Assembly: GCF_036850765.1 (NCBI RefSeq)
Contig: NC_089490.1
Span: forward strand, 277,588,482-277,652,481
Length of the DNA: 64,000 nucleotides
Origin: Saccopteryx bilineata
Lineage: Eukaryota > Chordata > Mammalia > Chiroptera > Emballonuridae
Reading direction: 5' to 3'
Shown piece by piece: positions 22,960 through 35,560 of the stretch (its first letter is position 1; every line of letters begins with the position of its first letter). Both the position numbers and the translations under genes were made by a program. Below the pieces are notes generated by a model. The model was not told where the DNA came from. It was given only the letters and a program-made list of their open reading frames with translations, and made no database searches.

Positions 22960-24119
22960 CTTAAGATGACTTTAAAAGTCTTTATTAAAAGCCCTCCTCC
23001 CATCCTTACCCAGGAGCTGCAGTCTGTTAGACCAGTTGGAAGGCTGCACCATTTCCCTGGGTGGAAAGAGGGGTTGGGAGCAGGGGTGGGAATAACAGCC
23101 CTAGTCCTGTGACCATGCTTTTCTCCCTGAAGCAATGAACTGGGACTCCACCAGCTCTCTGCCAGAGTGTTTTCCGGTAAATATAAGGTTACAAGCTCCC
23201 ATGGTATTTGTATCAGGCGTGCATGAAGACAGCGGCTGTGCTTGGCTGCTCCATCCCCTGCAGCCCTGAGGAGATCATTTTCTACTTTCAAGACCTCAAG
23301 TCGCTATGGGGGGCCCCAAATGTGCTCCTGGTGTACATAAGGTGGTTCCAGGAGGATGACAGCTTACCTACCTTCCACTGTCATATGCTGTACCCATATC
23401 CAAGCCTGTCCTCATGCCCAGGACCCTCAAAGTTCAGTACATGTGAATTCATTTTATGAAGCTAATATACATACATATATGCAGCAAATAAGTCCTAGAA
23501 CACAAGAGGATGCTCAGAGAAGAAAGAGTTTTCCTCGCACTACACACCCCAGAGGTAACTACCTATTCTGATGAGTGAGGTTAATTTTGTGAATAATTTC
23601 CCCATGCTATTGATTAAATGGTTATGCAAAATATGCTAAAATTAAAACATATTCTTAATTTTTTATATCAAATTTGAGTAAAATATAAATATTTTTAATA
23701 TGTTGTTCTTTCAAAATAACCTGCTGAAGAAAACAGTTATGTACGTTAGGATGCCTGCCGTGTTGTATGAGTTACACACACGCACAGCACGAACCGTGCA
23801 GGCGTGAGGGCTGTCAGCCTGCCCTGACGCACCGAGATTACCTCTGGACAAACTGGAGAGTAGAGACTCACTTTAAAATAACCAGGGTATGCAAAACTCC
23901 TAGCCTGCTGGATCTTGCAAATAAAGAAGAAACCAACGGGAAGAAGCCAGGACTAGCTGTCAGTGGACCTGCTTTGGCTCATCCTGATACCAACTAGCTC
24001 AGTTTCTCTGTAAATAACACACACGCAAAGTGCCACCACCAAGCAGCAGGGTGCCTCTAAAATCTGACCACTGATGAGGTCCTCACTGCACCAGGGACAG
24101 CACAGAGAACCAAAGATAA

Positions 24120-24330
24120 AGCCGGGGCCTTGGGAGCAGAAAGTCCCAGCTCTGAGCCTAGGTCTCATGTCACTAGAGCTATGTGACCTTGAGCAGGACA
24201 CCAAATATCTAAGCCACCATTTCTGCATTTGAGAGATGCTATGTGACTTTACTCTCAGGGTATATGGCTAAGGTGATAAAATGATTACGTGGTGATAAAA
24301 GCTAGCACACTACCAGATATGTAAAAAAAA
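24120..24330 (+). mobile_element. MIR SINE fragment
   Basis: Forward MIR architecture: an ending of a CAGCTCTGAGCC region, then CTATGTGACCTTGAGCAGG, a CATTTCTGCATTTGAGA block and GATAAAATGATTACGTGG. Confidence 0.6.
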
Positions 24331-26710
24331 CTTGGGGCATTGTATCAATTATTACCGTTTATAAACATTTACCAAACTGTGCATTGCCTTTGAAAAACAG
24401 TTACTCTAAAAAATAAAAAATGTGAATATGATTAGTTAAGCTTAACTTCTCAAACACTTCAAAATTCATTAATAAAACTGAATTTTTAGTAATAGCCAAA
24501 ATTACTTACATTCTAATATGAAAAGTATTTTTAACAAAAAAATCAGTATCCACTTGTTACTCAAGTGTTATTCTATTCCTATTTAGTGTACTTTTTAAGG
24601 CATATTTCTGGAAAACCAATACTGCTTTTGTCAAAGAAAAAAAATCTCACACCATTTCTCTTCACTTCCCAACCCATAATTCATAAATATATATATATAT
24701 GGCCACACAGATATTAGTTTTTTTAAAGATAGATTCTTTTCTCCAGTTAATTTCCACTAGGGAGGTTTTTCTACTTTTCTACAGAAGAAGGATGGCAAAG
24801 AAACATATTGGAATGAACCCAGAGAAGCTATTGAGTAAAATCTTTAGATTTTTTTCTCAGCTGGCATTGTTAAGGGTCAGACACAAACTACCCACACTGT
24901 ATCAGGTAGTTTACCTGATACACTGACTGTGGGCACACAGAGACCACTGTCTATCAGTGGACAAGTGAACAGAAGGGAGACTCAGCCCTGATGTGACAGT
25001 AAATCTCCCTGCAGGAGCCTTATGAGGACAAACAAGTGACCTTATTTTCTTGACAGAAAAAGGGAGCTTTAAAGTGCTACCTGGCTGCTGTGCCTGGTGG
25101 CAACCAGCTCCTGTGGATTCATGACCAGACTTGAAGTGAAGTCATGTAAGAGGCGAGAGTGGACACGATGAGGCCTGGCTTCCATATCTGATGTGGGACT
25201 TAGCTTCCTAACCTACAGGGAGCTGACCTCCTGTAACCCAGGGCCAATGAAGAAAAGCACTATTAAAGGATGAATAGCCTCATGCTTTCAAGTCATGAAC
25301 TCCCACTCATGCACCAGGCCTGCGTCTTCCTGCACATTAACCTGGGTCATACCCCCAAAGAACTCACTGTTGGAGCTCAGAGCTCATGGGGGTGGAGTTG
25401 CAAGACAGGTGCCCTTCTAACTGCATTCTGAGCTGTGACATGTCTGTCAGCAAAACTCCAACCCTCCCTGTCCTCCACTAAGTCATCAGCAATGGGGCAG
25501 AATAATTCCTGCAGAGAACACAAATCCAAACAAATCTGAAGCAGCCATTGGTTAAAGTAAGGTAAGGGTGCTCTATGAATGCTAGTTGGTAGTAAATATC
25601 ACTATTTGGTATTAATGCTCACAATAGCATTGTTATTAGCTGGGAGGTTCTTGATGTGACTGCTTAACACTCTTATAACAAAGGAGGTATCATAATATAG
25701 ACCTTACTTTCTAGAACCATCAAGAAGGGGGTATTGTAATAATTTTTATTATACATTAAACCTTTCTTCTACTTAAGAATATCCACTCTGCAGAGTGCTT
25801 TAAATTTTGCACCCCACACATTATCCCACTTTATTCTACAGCAATTTGTGTGATAGATAAGAAAATTATTTTTAAAATACCATAGTGACCAGGCCAAGAA
25901 ATAGCATGTGCAGGTCTGTAATGTGACTCTCGGCCTTTGAATCCCAAAGCTAGTGCCACTGCATGCTTGGTTTGAGAAAGAGTGACCTGTGTATGGTGCT
26001 TGTGAGTAATGTATCCTAACATCCACTTCTACACCAAGCCTGCACTGATGTTCTGTTTTGGGGACTGGAATCAATAAGAGTCCTGATCCCTGAGAACGTT
26101 TAAGGGTACAATTTCTCCAGGGGCAATCTTGCATCAGGGGCTAGAGCATCTATGCAATAGTCCAACATTAAAGTGCTGGTCCAGTGCTTGGTGTTCACAG
26201 AAATTTTCAGTTTCCCTAGTACAGAGGCCTGCATTTTCCCAAACAGAGCATCAGACATCACTTTGGTCAATAGTGAACAGTGCATGGTCAATCAACAAAG
26301 ACTGGCCTGGGAGGGGGCAGGGAGATAGCATGTGGGTTTCCCAGTGCCTGTAGAAATCCCCTTCTCCTTCTCTCCTCCCAGCAACCTGGGTGGTCCTAGA
26401 GCCTCAGGAGAGAGAGCACCCGAAGACAAAGGGTACCCTGGACAGCACCATGAGGGCTGTTTGGAGGGGGGTGTCCATTGACCCTTAGAGGGAGGATTAG
26501 TTTTGGGCTAAGAGGACATACACATCATATTGTTCTCTGTCTGATATGTGTTCAAACATATATACATAGAATGTATACACACACACACATTGTACAAATA
26601 AAATTAAAATTGTGCAAAAATAATGCAGAAACACCAACCATGACTGCTGTGCCCTCTCTCTGGTGGCACAGCTACAAGATGCACCAGCGAATGGACCTGG
26701 GCTGCCCTAC

Positions 26711-26918
26711 CTGCGTGTGTGGTGGAACTGGCACCGCTTCAGCGGGATCTTGGCTACGTGCTCCCGCAGGCCCACGAACAGGACACTCTGGCTGTGGAGG
26801 ATCTGCAGGCTCCTGATGGGCTCCCTCCGCCTTTCGGGGAACAGTTCGATTTCTTCCAGCAGACAGCTACCCGAGGTCTGAGTCAGCGGAGCCCGAACCT
26901 TCTTAATGGTGCCGTAAT
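26711..26918 (-). CDS. SEMA5A: SEMA5A internal exon: end of sema domain and start of PSI (208 bp)
   Basis: After completing a split Asp codon, the exon reads YGTIKKVRAPLTQTSGSC through ELFPERRREPIRS and LREHVAKIPLKRCQFHHTR. It ends with AG, the first two bases of a Ser codon. This is the last blade of the sema propeller. The final Cys (KRCQF) belongs to the first disulfide of the PSI domain continued in the next exon. The acceptor is a good pyrimidine tract ending GTGCAG, with AG at 26920-26919. The donor GTAGGG begins at 26710 and the intron is phase 2. Length is 2+204+2 nt and the frame is fully open. The exon is clearly more GC-rich than the intron around it. A 212-codon antisense frame over it is a by-product of that composition. 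Confidence 0.97.
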
Positions 26919-26985
26919 CTGCACAGGCAACAGGAAGGAAGGAAATAAGGTCAGTGGGTCTCCTAGGTCATCGGCCAGTTTAGCA

Positions 26986-27158
26986 GCCATGGTTCCCAGC
27001 CTGGCTACACAGAGAAACAGCCAAGAAGCCTTGGAAAATGCTGATGCCTGTGCCCCAACCCAGACTATTCAATCAGGAGTGCCGAGGTGGGCCCGGAAGC
27101 CCGTCCTTTTCACAGCTCTCAGCAGACCTAACTCGCAAGGGAAGAGAACCACTCAGCA
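26986..27158 (+). mobile_element. MER5-like hAT remnant
   Basis: CCATGGTTCCCAGCCTGGCT, then GAAAATGCTGATGCCTGTGC, CCCAACCCAGACTATTCAAT and a GAGAACCACT end match the order of blocks in MER5A. It begins about 70 bp from the sema exon acceptor. Confidence 0.6.
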
Positions 27159-28221
27159 ACATTCTGCCTCATCCAAGGCTTTTGTGACTCAAAAGAAACA
27201 GCTTTGTGTCATCCCGTGTGGAACAGCAGGTGACAAAATAAGAAAACCTTGGATTTCATGTCAGTGGGGCTTGACTCTGCTGCCACAGGAGGGCAGAAAC
27301 CAGGCTCTGGACAGCTGTAAACACGGGGACAGCGAATTTTTTATCTCATCTCCCTGAAGTCTTCTTTCTTGTAATATAAACATCCATTTCTGACCTGGTC
27401 CTCTCCCATCCATAGATTTTCTGCTCACTGTGTGTTTCTGCTCACTTATTTATAAGCACTGCTCAAGGATAAGCACCCTTGAGCCATGTAGACTTCCCAG
27501 ACTGGCTCTGAGGGGCAACAAGAAGGGTCTTTCGGCCAGTGAAGGGCATGGCATGGTCAATGCCATGTGTCAGAGACACAGGCTTGAAACACACGCTGCT
27601 GTCCTGGTATGCTGTGGCGAGGTGCCTGCTACCAGCCTGCAAACCCAGGGCATGAACCCAGCCCTGAGGAAGCACAGCCCAAGACGTCATCAATTCCTCA
27701 AATCATCCCAAAGGCACTGGCAGAATAAAACCCAGAGTCCAAAGTCTCCAGCGTTCTTATTCTATACATGTGGAAAACGAGGCTAACAAGTGACCTTAAA
27801 CCAGAAGTAAACCATGAACCTTTGGTTTGAGGCCTCCTATCTGTCATTAATCTCAGAAGACTGTAGACAGAAAATACTATTCAGGTTCCTATTTTTGTGA
27901 AAGTCTTTAGAGATATTTACATTTAAAGAGAAAGAATGTTTATATTTAAAGAAAAAATATAAATACAGACATATGGGATCCTGAATTTACTTAAAAATGG
28001 ATATCTGAAATATCTTCACTGAACATGTATTGATTATGAATGGACTACAAAGTACTATATGCAGAATTAGTCAACCACTGCTTAATTTTACTTTAAGCCA
28101 GCTGGTTAAATGTGTTTGAGAAAGTTCAAACATAAAAAACAAAAAACATAATAATTATGCTGTATGCTGGGCTGATTAAAAACATAGTACCTGTCTTTGA
28201 GGGGGAAAGTATGTTTGTGAG

Positions 28222-28310
28222 CAGAAGAGGAGAGAGAGAAAGAGAGAGAGGAAGGGAGGAAAGGAGGGAGGGAGGAAAGGAAGGAGGAAGAGAGGGAGGG
28301 AGGGAAGGGG
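28222..28310. repeat. Purine-rich GA/GGA tract
   Basis: About 90 bp almost purely purine on plus (GAGAGA passing into GGGAGGAAAGGA). It produces long Arg/Glu/Gly and Ser/Leu shadow frames. Confidence 0.92.
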
Positions 28311-28724
28311 CAGCCTGTGAAACAGGGAGGCAGACATTTTAACAAATGGACTGACTTAAGTGTGCAAGAAAATCTGTAAGTCAACTTAATTTTGACCTGG
28401 AAAGTGCAGTTCCCAGTTGGTGGGAAATTCACCATTGGTGATTTTGGGGTGGTCACAGTGCAAAGCAAGAGTAAACACACAGCACCAGGGCAGTGACAGG
28501 GACAAGCTGGGAGTTTCAGGGAAAGTTACTTGAGCACAGCTGTTTCAGACACAGCCCTGAGAGGAGGTCCTCACCAGCAGAGGGAGGTGACAGCCTTCCT
28601 GTGGAGCAGTGACAGCACAGGGCTCTCAGCTGCCCTCTGGGACATCACGATGACAGGTCACACTGACTGGGCCTGGGCTGGTGCTCTCAACTTTAAGAAT
28701 GACTAATCATGACTATATAGAAAT

Positions 28725-28860
28725 TTTTAAAACTTGGGATATAATTGACATATAACATTGTGTAAGTTAAAGTGCACAGTGTGTTGGTTTGCTACATTTA
28801 TATGTTGCAATGGTTATGGCTGCAGTGCTAGTTAACACTTCCAGCACTTCACATGATTTT
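28725..28860 (+). mobile_element. Old LINE-1 fragment
   Basis: GATATAATTGACATATAACATTGT and a downstream GTTAACACTTCCAGCACTTCACAT block resemble the 3' UTR of old mammalian L1. Confidence 0.45.
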
Positions 28861-29505
28861 ACTACAAATGGTCAACTTGAAACACAGAAAAGCCAAGGAA
28901 TGTAATTCTCTTTGGAATAAATTAAATCAAATAAAGAAAAGGAACACCTGAGTAAACCTACATTTCAGAAGAGGGACGGGTCAAGGGAGTGATGTTTCTG
29001 AAACCCACAACATTAATGTGACTAAAGTAGAGACTTCATCGGGACTTTTTGGGGAGGATACTCAGAATCTCCACCAGCCAGCACCTTGGCTGGTAGGCGG
29101 TGACTCAGACCTTCTACGCTCCCTCAGGCTCCAGTCCAATGCTCTCCCCTCATGACTCAACACAAGGTTGAAGTGCACTTGCTCTGGGACAAGAATGTGG
29201 CAAAGTCATTGTTTTATTTAGTGGCAGAAAGGCAGGGTCCGGATCATGAAAGAGAACAATGAACAAATGTCTGTTTCATTCACTTGTTCACAACAGTGGG
29301 ATCTTCAGAACACTTTATTTGTTGTAGTTTTTGCTTCATAACATTTATCACAGTTTAATTGCTAAATTACTTGTTCTGTGTCATCTACACTTGACTTAAA
29401 GCTCTATGGGGCAGACATTTTGTCATTTTTGTCCTCTGATATATGCAGAAGGGCCATTGTTGTGGAAATAAATAAATATGTGCTGGGTGACAGACTACAC
29501 AAATA

Positions 29506-29605
29506 AAAGGAAAAGAAAAGAAGGGAAGGAGAGGGGTGGGCAAGGGAGGGGAGGGGAGAGAAGGGAAGGGAGAGAAAAAGAAGAAAGGAGGAGAAAAGAG
29601 GGAGA
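29506..29605. repeat. Purine-rich GGGA/GAAA tract
   Basis: About 100 bp with only a few pyrimidines on plus (GGGAAGGAGAGG, GAGGGGAGAG repeats). It is polypyrimidine in the SEMA5A transcript. Confidence 0.9.
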
Positions 29606-30453
29606 CAACTTGGATTGAGAAAGTCTCTGTCACCCCTGTAAGTTGCTAAAAAGAGTACTGATAAACATTTTTTCATTGTGACTTTAATGACAGTTACAAT
29701 ATTAGAGTAAAGGTAAAACAATAAATATTATTTTCCCAATTCCCCAATATGAATAGATTTTAAAGAAACATGTCATAAGCTAAGTATGAATGAAAAATAA
29801 TTTTTTTATCTTAATTCTTAACTCTGAAATTTTCCATAGAAAAATAAAACCATGTATATGTTCACACACCTGAAGTTCAATATTCCAGTCAAATTTTCAG
29901 GGAATAAAAAATAGATGCTAGAAATATGTATGTAACACCTCCTCAGTAAGTCTTTATAATCCTGTGATCAGAAATGAAAGAAAAATGTGGCACTTCCTGT
30001 CAATCACAGCTCACCTCCCCACGGAGCTGGGAAGGGAGTCATGGGGAGAGGTGTAGAAGCAGAGTGGACCAAGGGAGCAGGGAGGTGACCCCACTTTGGT
30101 GCGAACTCTCAGAATATTAGCCCTTTAGTGAAAATGTCAACTACTAAAAGTGTTATGGACACAAATCTGAGAGTCATATATGTATTTGTAGTTTATCTCT
30201 CCAACTGAACACTATAAACTTTCATGGGGAAGAAGATAGGGCTACTGCAGGATTCTGAAGACTAGTCATAGCTAAGAAAGGACCCTGATCTTCCCTTCAG
30301 GCAGAAAGGTGTGCATGATGTCATCTCTCATCAAAGACAACTCGAAGAGTCAACATGGTTAAAGCCAATGCAAATGAGGATAAAAACAAATACATCATCT
30401 CGAAATGAAGCTAACGTGAAAAGCAAAGCACAGGTGGCTATCCTGATGTACAC

Positions 30454-30785
30454 CAGGGGTCCCCAAACTTTTTACACAGGGGGCCAGTTCACTGTCCCTC
30501 AGACCGTTGGAGGGCCAGACTATAAAAAAAAACTATGAACAAATCCCTATGCACACTGCACATATCTTATTTTAAAGTAAAAAAACAAAACGGGAACAAA
30601 TATAATATTTAAAATAAAGAACAAGTAAATTTAAATCAACAAACTGACCAGTATTTCAATGGGAACTATGCTCCTCTCACTGACCACCAATGAAAGAGGT
30701 GCCTCTTCTGGAAGTGCGGTGGGGGCCGGATAAATGGCCTCAGGGGGCCGCATGCGGCCCGCGGGCCGTAGTTTGGGGACCCCTG
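30454..30785 (+). mobile_element. Non-autonomous hAT element, second family (332 bp)
   Basis: CAGGGGTCCCCAAACTTT at the left and TAGTTTGGGGACCCCTG at the right are inverted repeats. Flanks are ATGTACAC (30446-30453) and ACTTACAC (30786-30793), 6 of 8 identical. The right third is CG-rich (GCATGCGGCCCGCGGGCC). No transposase frame. Confidence 0.9.
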
Positions 30786-30984
30786 ACTTACACAAAGAAA
30801 ACAACAGACTCCCTTTATTTTCTGAATTCAGTCAATTTTCTGAATCCAAGGAGGCAGGCCCCGGGGGACGGTAAGAGATCTCTTTGGTAGGACCACCTCT
30901 GAATCAAATCAGATTTCATCATTTTTTTTTCTAAACTATAATTTCAAACAGTCTCAGGACATTAGAGTTGGAAGAAACATACAA

Positions 30985-31085
30985 AAGTATTTTGAATCTG
31001 GCAGGTGAGGAAAGCAAAGCCCAGAAAGATTGAGTTAAAAAGATCAGAATATCAGACCAAAATTTAGGTGCTCTTCATGTCAATC
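30985..31085 (-). mobile_element. MIR SINE fragment
   Basis: Reverse-strand MIR-like text: GTGAGGAAAGCAAAGCCCAG then AAAGATTGAGTTAAAAAGATC. Weak and short. Confidence 0.4.
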
Positions 31086-31700
31086 AAGGGCCGGTTTCTA
31101 AATCTTCAGAGGTATTTTTGTCTTGCAAGCATGTAAAGATAAATATGCAATTCCTCTACAATGAGTCAGTAACTGTATAGCTGATGATTTCTTAAAAGAT
31201 TAGGTAGACTGATAAAATAGAGTAATTAATGGTAGTTGTTATTCAAGGCAAAGATTAAGCCATGATTTATAGACATGTGTTTATCTTAGGGAATTTAAAA
31301 CAAAGATAACTAATGTATAAGTGAGGCCAAGCCTAGGACAAGCCTGACTTCTCTACCAGGATTGGGGTTCTCACTTCCGTAAACTCAGGAAGCAAACAAG
31401 AAATAATCTGATAACAAAAATCTTCTATTTCAATTTTGTTTTAAAAGAAGAGGACTTAAATTGACAAAAGATTTGTTTAAATAAAAAAGTTTACAATTAA
31501 AATAAGAACCTTGAACTTCTCATTGCTATATGTAATCAGTAATGAAATAACTGTCCAATGTAAGATCTACTGCACATAATTCAGCTATTAGCTGTTGAAA
31601 ATTAAACATGTTGGACTTTGAGGGAAACTATCAATGTTCAGTTTGGTAACTGACATGAATTTCATGCATGTTGGGCAGATAAAATATATTATGCTCACTT

Positions 31701-32624
31701 TGTTAAAGATGGCACTGCCCACATGGAAGCCATCGCCCAGGTGATATTAATGTGTGTTGGGGGCAGGCTGTGGGCAGGCAGGATCCTTGTAGCCTGGGGC
31801 TTGGTTTCAGGACTAAGCCTTTCCCACTCTTTTTGATGTGGGGTGGTACAATCCCATCATGCCCCACATAAGTGACTTTGTATTAGAGATTTCCCTATAT
31901 TGTATATTGGATTAAAGGTTTGTACTTCTACACTATAAAATGGGGGCAGAATGGGAGCTTGCTCTCTCTTGGTTCCTGAGATTAGCATTAGAGAGCAGAG
32001 CAGAGAAAGGCCATGTGGAGGAGGCCAGGAGAAGCAGCCAAGATGGCGGAGTGTTGAGTGAGAAGCCAGTTTGTGCAGAGTTTGTGCAGGGAGAAGGAAG
32101 GAGATGAGGAACAAAGGTGAATAAGTTTGGGGAGCTAGAAACTTTTGATTCTAGGAAACTCGGATAAGTCAGTAGCTTTGTGAGCACTGAATGTGAGTGG
32201 GTTTTGAAGCCCAGTGTGTGTTTTTACTTACCCGCTGGGTGCAAGCTAGGATTAAAGATGATTGGTTGGCTCAGCGGTAGAACGTTGGCCTGGCGTGCGG
32301 GGGACCCGGGTTCGATTCCTGGCCAGGGCACATAGGAGAGGCGCCCATTTGCTTCTCCACCCCTCCCCCTCCTTCCTCTCTGTCTCTCTCTTCCCCTCCT
32401 GCAGCTGAGGCTCCATTGGAGCAAAGATGGCCCGGGCGCTGGGGATGGCTCCGTGGCCTCTGCCCCAGGCGCTAGAATGGCTCTGGTCGCAACAGAGCGA
32501 CGCCCTGGAGGGGCAGAGCATCGCCCTCTGGTGGGCAGAGCGTTGCCCCTGGTGGGCGTGCCGGGTGGATCCTGGTCAGGCACATGCGGGAGTCTGTCTG
32601 ACTGTCTCTCCCCGTTTCCAGCTT

Positions 32625-32671
<47 letters not shown>

Positions 32672-32782
32672 TGATGGCCCACTAGTTTTTGGCTCCGTTG
32701 TTTCTTTACCGACTGTCCGAATCCAATGCGAACCTGCATGGGCTAGGCTGCTGTGATAGTAGCCCTGGCTACTGGCTTTACA
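31701..32782 (+). mobile_element. Solo LTR of an endogenous retrovirus, containing a SINE
   Basis: Starts TGTTAAAGATGG and ends GGCTTTACA, the TG...CA form of LTRs. A TATA-like CTATAAAATG lies at about 31933-31942, with dense, non-AT-rich sequence after it. Excluding the inserted SINE (32263-32669) it is about 0.67 kb. I could not find a convincing flanking duplication and the boundaries are estimates. No gag/pol/env coding sequence accompanies it. Confidence 0.55.
32263..32669 (+). mobile_element. Young bat SINE (family A) in the LTR, 44-nt poly(A)
   Basis: It starts within the head (TGGTTGGCTCAGCGGTAG), lacking about 10 nt of the usual start, and has an intact GGTTCGATTCC B-box. A pure run of 44 A lies at 32626-32669. 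AAAGATGAT occurs before it (32254-32262) and overlaps its tail end (32667-32675). It agrees with the copy at 60.9 kb over most of the body. Confidence 0.93.
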
Positions 32783-32885
32783 ATGAATTTATTAGTTTTA
32801 ACAAGATTCTATTTTGTATCTTCATAAAGACAGTAAGTATAACAGTTTATCAGTTGTTATGAAAATATTCCTTATAATCAGATAA

Positions 32886-33276
32886 AGGATTATTATGGGT
32901 TCAAAATTCATATGTCGGAGTCCTAATTCCTAGTAATTCAGAATGTGGTTGTATTTATCTACAGGGCCTTTAAAGTAGTAATTAAGATAAAATAAGGTCA
33001 TTTGGGTGGTCCCTAATCCAATGTGACTGGTGTCCTTATAAAAAGAGGAAATTAGGATAGACATACACCCCCCCCCCCCATGGGAGGCCACGTGGAGAAG
33101 ACAGGCATCTGCACGCCAATGTGGCGGGCCTCAGGAGAAACCAAAGTTACTGACACCTTGACCTTGGACTTCCAGCCTCTAGAACTTTGAGAAATAAATT
33201 CCTGTTGCTTACTCCCCACTCTCTGTGGTACAGAACTTTGTTATCTTTGTTGTGGCAGCCCCAGCAAACTAGCACA
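32886..33276 (-). mobile_element. MLT1-type (ERVL-MaLR) LTR
   Basis: Reverse MLT1 landmarks in order: AAAATTCATATGTCGGAGTC, CCTAATCCAATGTGACTGG, TGTCCTTATAAAAAGAGG, TTGACCTTGGACTTCCAGCC and GAGAAATAAATTCCTGTTG. A 13-bp C-run at about 33068 interrupts it. Confidence 0.8.
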
Positions 33277-34136
33277 GGGACTCCAAGTCAAGAATAGGAA
33301 ATATAAAAATAGATTTTGTCATCCAGAAAATTTGTTCAAAGTAATTTCAGAAATAGACTGTAAATTACTTTCCCTAAGATATTAACTCACATACCAATGC
33401 AAAGGTATTATAAATTATATGTTAAACTCAAATATTTTACCTTGTACGATCATAACATAAGATTTACATTATTAACAAATCAGTGTTTCAAAAACATTGA
33501 CTTTTATTTTATTTAATGCCTGTAACTGATACATGTGGTTATAGGTTAGAAAAGAATAGGAGATGACACAGGACATGCAGCATTGTGAAGAACAGATGTA
33601 TTTTGATAAACACTACATAATAATTCATATAGCTGATGCCATTGCTCACAACCTTTAGGCTAATGATGCTGGTGATCTTGAGGGAAATTAGAACTAATGA
33701 GCACTCAAGAGTGAACTTTCAAGTATCTTGAGGAAAAGGTTGCTGCTGATTATAATAAATTTTTTTGGGAGGATTTGTAGAATTTCAGTCCCACCAAAAT
33801 TCAAGTGCTTACTAAAAACAAAAATCCTTTTATAGGAAAAAAAGGAGGCCAGAAAGGAAGGAGGGAGGGGGGAGAGGGATGGGAAAAAAATGTGATTGAC
33901 TCAATAATAATAAATGTTTACTATTGTTATAAATTGAATAATTTTTATTACTATACTTGTGTATGGTCAGAGAGCCTTCTGCCATTCACTAAAGCTTTAT
34001 AAATGAAACAAAGAAAGTGAAATTACACCCTATGTGTATATTGACTCCAACTCTGATGACCTTGAGAACCCTGAGCAACGTAAAGAGAAATTAATTCTTC
34101 TTAAGAACAGCAGCCTGAAGCACTTCCAAAACTCAA

Positions 34137-34167
34137 ATATATATCATATATATATATATATATATTT
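34137..34167. repeat. (AT)n microsatellite
   Basis: Alternating AT/TA run with one interruption (ATATCATATATAT). Confidence 0.9.
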
Positions 34168-34312
34168 CCTCTAAGGTACTATAAAAAACTTAGAGGGTAG
34201 AGTGACAACATACTTCTATATACAGATTTTTTATATATATAGAGAGAAAGTAAAAGTTGTATCAAGAAAGAGAGTGTTAGTTCAGGAAAATGTGATATAA
34301 AATTTAGGGGGA

Positions 34313-34636
34313 GCCTGACCAGGCGGTGGTGCCGATAGAGCATCAGACTGGGACTCAGAGAACCCAGATTCGAGACCCCAAGGTCGCCAGCTCAAGCGTG
34401 GGCTCATCAGGTTTGAGCAAGGCTCACCAGCTTGAGCCCAAGGTCACTGGCTCGAGCAAGGGGTCACTTGGTCTGCTGTAGCTCCCCGGTCAAGACACAT
34501 ATGAGAAATCAATCAATGAACAACTAAGATGCTGCAACAAAGAATTGATGTTTCTCATCTCTCTCCATTACTATCTGTCTGTCCCTATCTGTCCCTCTCT
34601 CCGATTCTCTCTGCCACACACACACAACAAAAAAAG
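34313..34636 (+). mobile_element. Bat tRNA-derived SINE (family C)
   Basis: GCCTGACCAGGCGGTGGTGC head, repeated GGTTTGAGCAAGGCTCACC and GGTCACTGGCTCGAGC modules, ATCAATCAATGAACAACTAAG and a CT/CA tail. Flanking TTAGGGG / GTAGGGG may be part of the duplication. Confidence 0.93.
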
Positions 34637-35439
34637 ATGTAGGGGTGATTGCAAAGCATTGGACAGTTGACTCTAGTCTTGGCTCCATTCTTCACTGACA
34701 GCAACTCTAAGTTTTATCATGTTTTAAAGGAATGTTTGTTACTCACTTTTCCATGTGCTAAATCCAGTACAGAAATTGAAACTCTGAAAGGGACAAGTGG
34801 CAATTCTGACAATGGTTACCTGTGACAGGGTTGGAGCATCACTGCAGACACCAAGACCACTCACCTGGGAAGCTAAATTACTTTATTTCCAATTGTGCAT
34901 TTGACTGTGACTCCTAACTGTAGCAGAGAGCCATTCTCAGTGTTTGTCTCATTGACCCAGAGTCACTGCTGCATGAAAGAAAACCTTTTGTATTTGTATC
35001 ATTGCTGCTCCAACCATTATGTGTAAGGTAATGATGAAATGCCCTCTTCCACTCACTGGACAGCATGTTGCCATAGCAACAGATCATTATATAAAGTTCA
35101 TCAATTCAGCCAGTCATTACCCTAAGGTAGCAGACAGCTAATATGTTATAAAAGTTCTTTCTTTTAATTTGTAATTGAGCAAATGAATTAAACTCATCTT
35201 GGCACTGGGAGCTCAGCATTACATTTATATAGTAAAAGAAGAAAAAAGAAGAAAAAAAAATCTTCTTGGCTAGTATATGTCTGAAAAGAAGATTTTAATT
35301 AACTCCGTTTATCAGATGCAACCAATGGCTTATTTCTTCCCAAAAAGCATATAATGGCCAGTTTAAACATCCTAGTCATAAATTACATGCAGGCTTCTTT
35401 TACTTCAACTATTATTTTAAGCCATTTTTCTGTATCCTG

Positions 35440-35560
35440 ACCATTGGTATATAAACTCCATGGGGTCAGGTGCTGGGAGACATAGTCTGTCCTGTTCATT
35501 GAAGTCTCCCTGGAGTTTAGAAGGGTTCCTGGCACACAGTAGGTGCTCAAGCAGAGCACA
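35440..35560 (+). mobile_element. L2/MIR-like 3' end
   Basis: TATAAACTCCATGGGGTCAGG then GGTTCCTGGCACACAGTAGG and TGCTCAAGC is the typical ending of old L2-related elements. Confidence 0.6.

Larger units (their letters stand above)
12215..26710 (-). other. SEMA5A: Intron between sema/PSI exons (14,496 bp)
   Basis: It contains the diverged ATC tandem duplication, SINEs at 13.5, 14.3, 14.6, 15.5 and 17.8 kb, an old L1 fragment, an L2-like end, a short truncated L1 with target duplication, the nested hAT/SINE cluster at 22.2-23.0 kb and a MIR. Nothing is recognised in 12860-13490, 16610-17840, 18213-20120, 20245-21270, 21440-22206, 22979-24120 or 24330-26710. The segment 14830-15140 resembles a degraded LTR or other old repeat but was not named. 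Confidence 0.85.

Noticed and set aside
26719..27357. 212-codon plus-strand open frame, the longest in the window
   Set aside because: It overlaps the sema exon antisense and runs into a MER5-like remnant. The frame is open because of the GC-rich exon, and the protein shows no domain.
32224..32739. 171-codon minus-strand frame with a poly-Phe stretch
   Set aside because: It lies almost wholly inside the family A SINE and its 44-nt poly(A). Similar frames (for example 61035-61403) occur in other copies of the same SINE.
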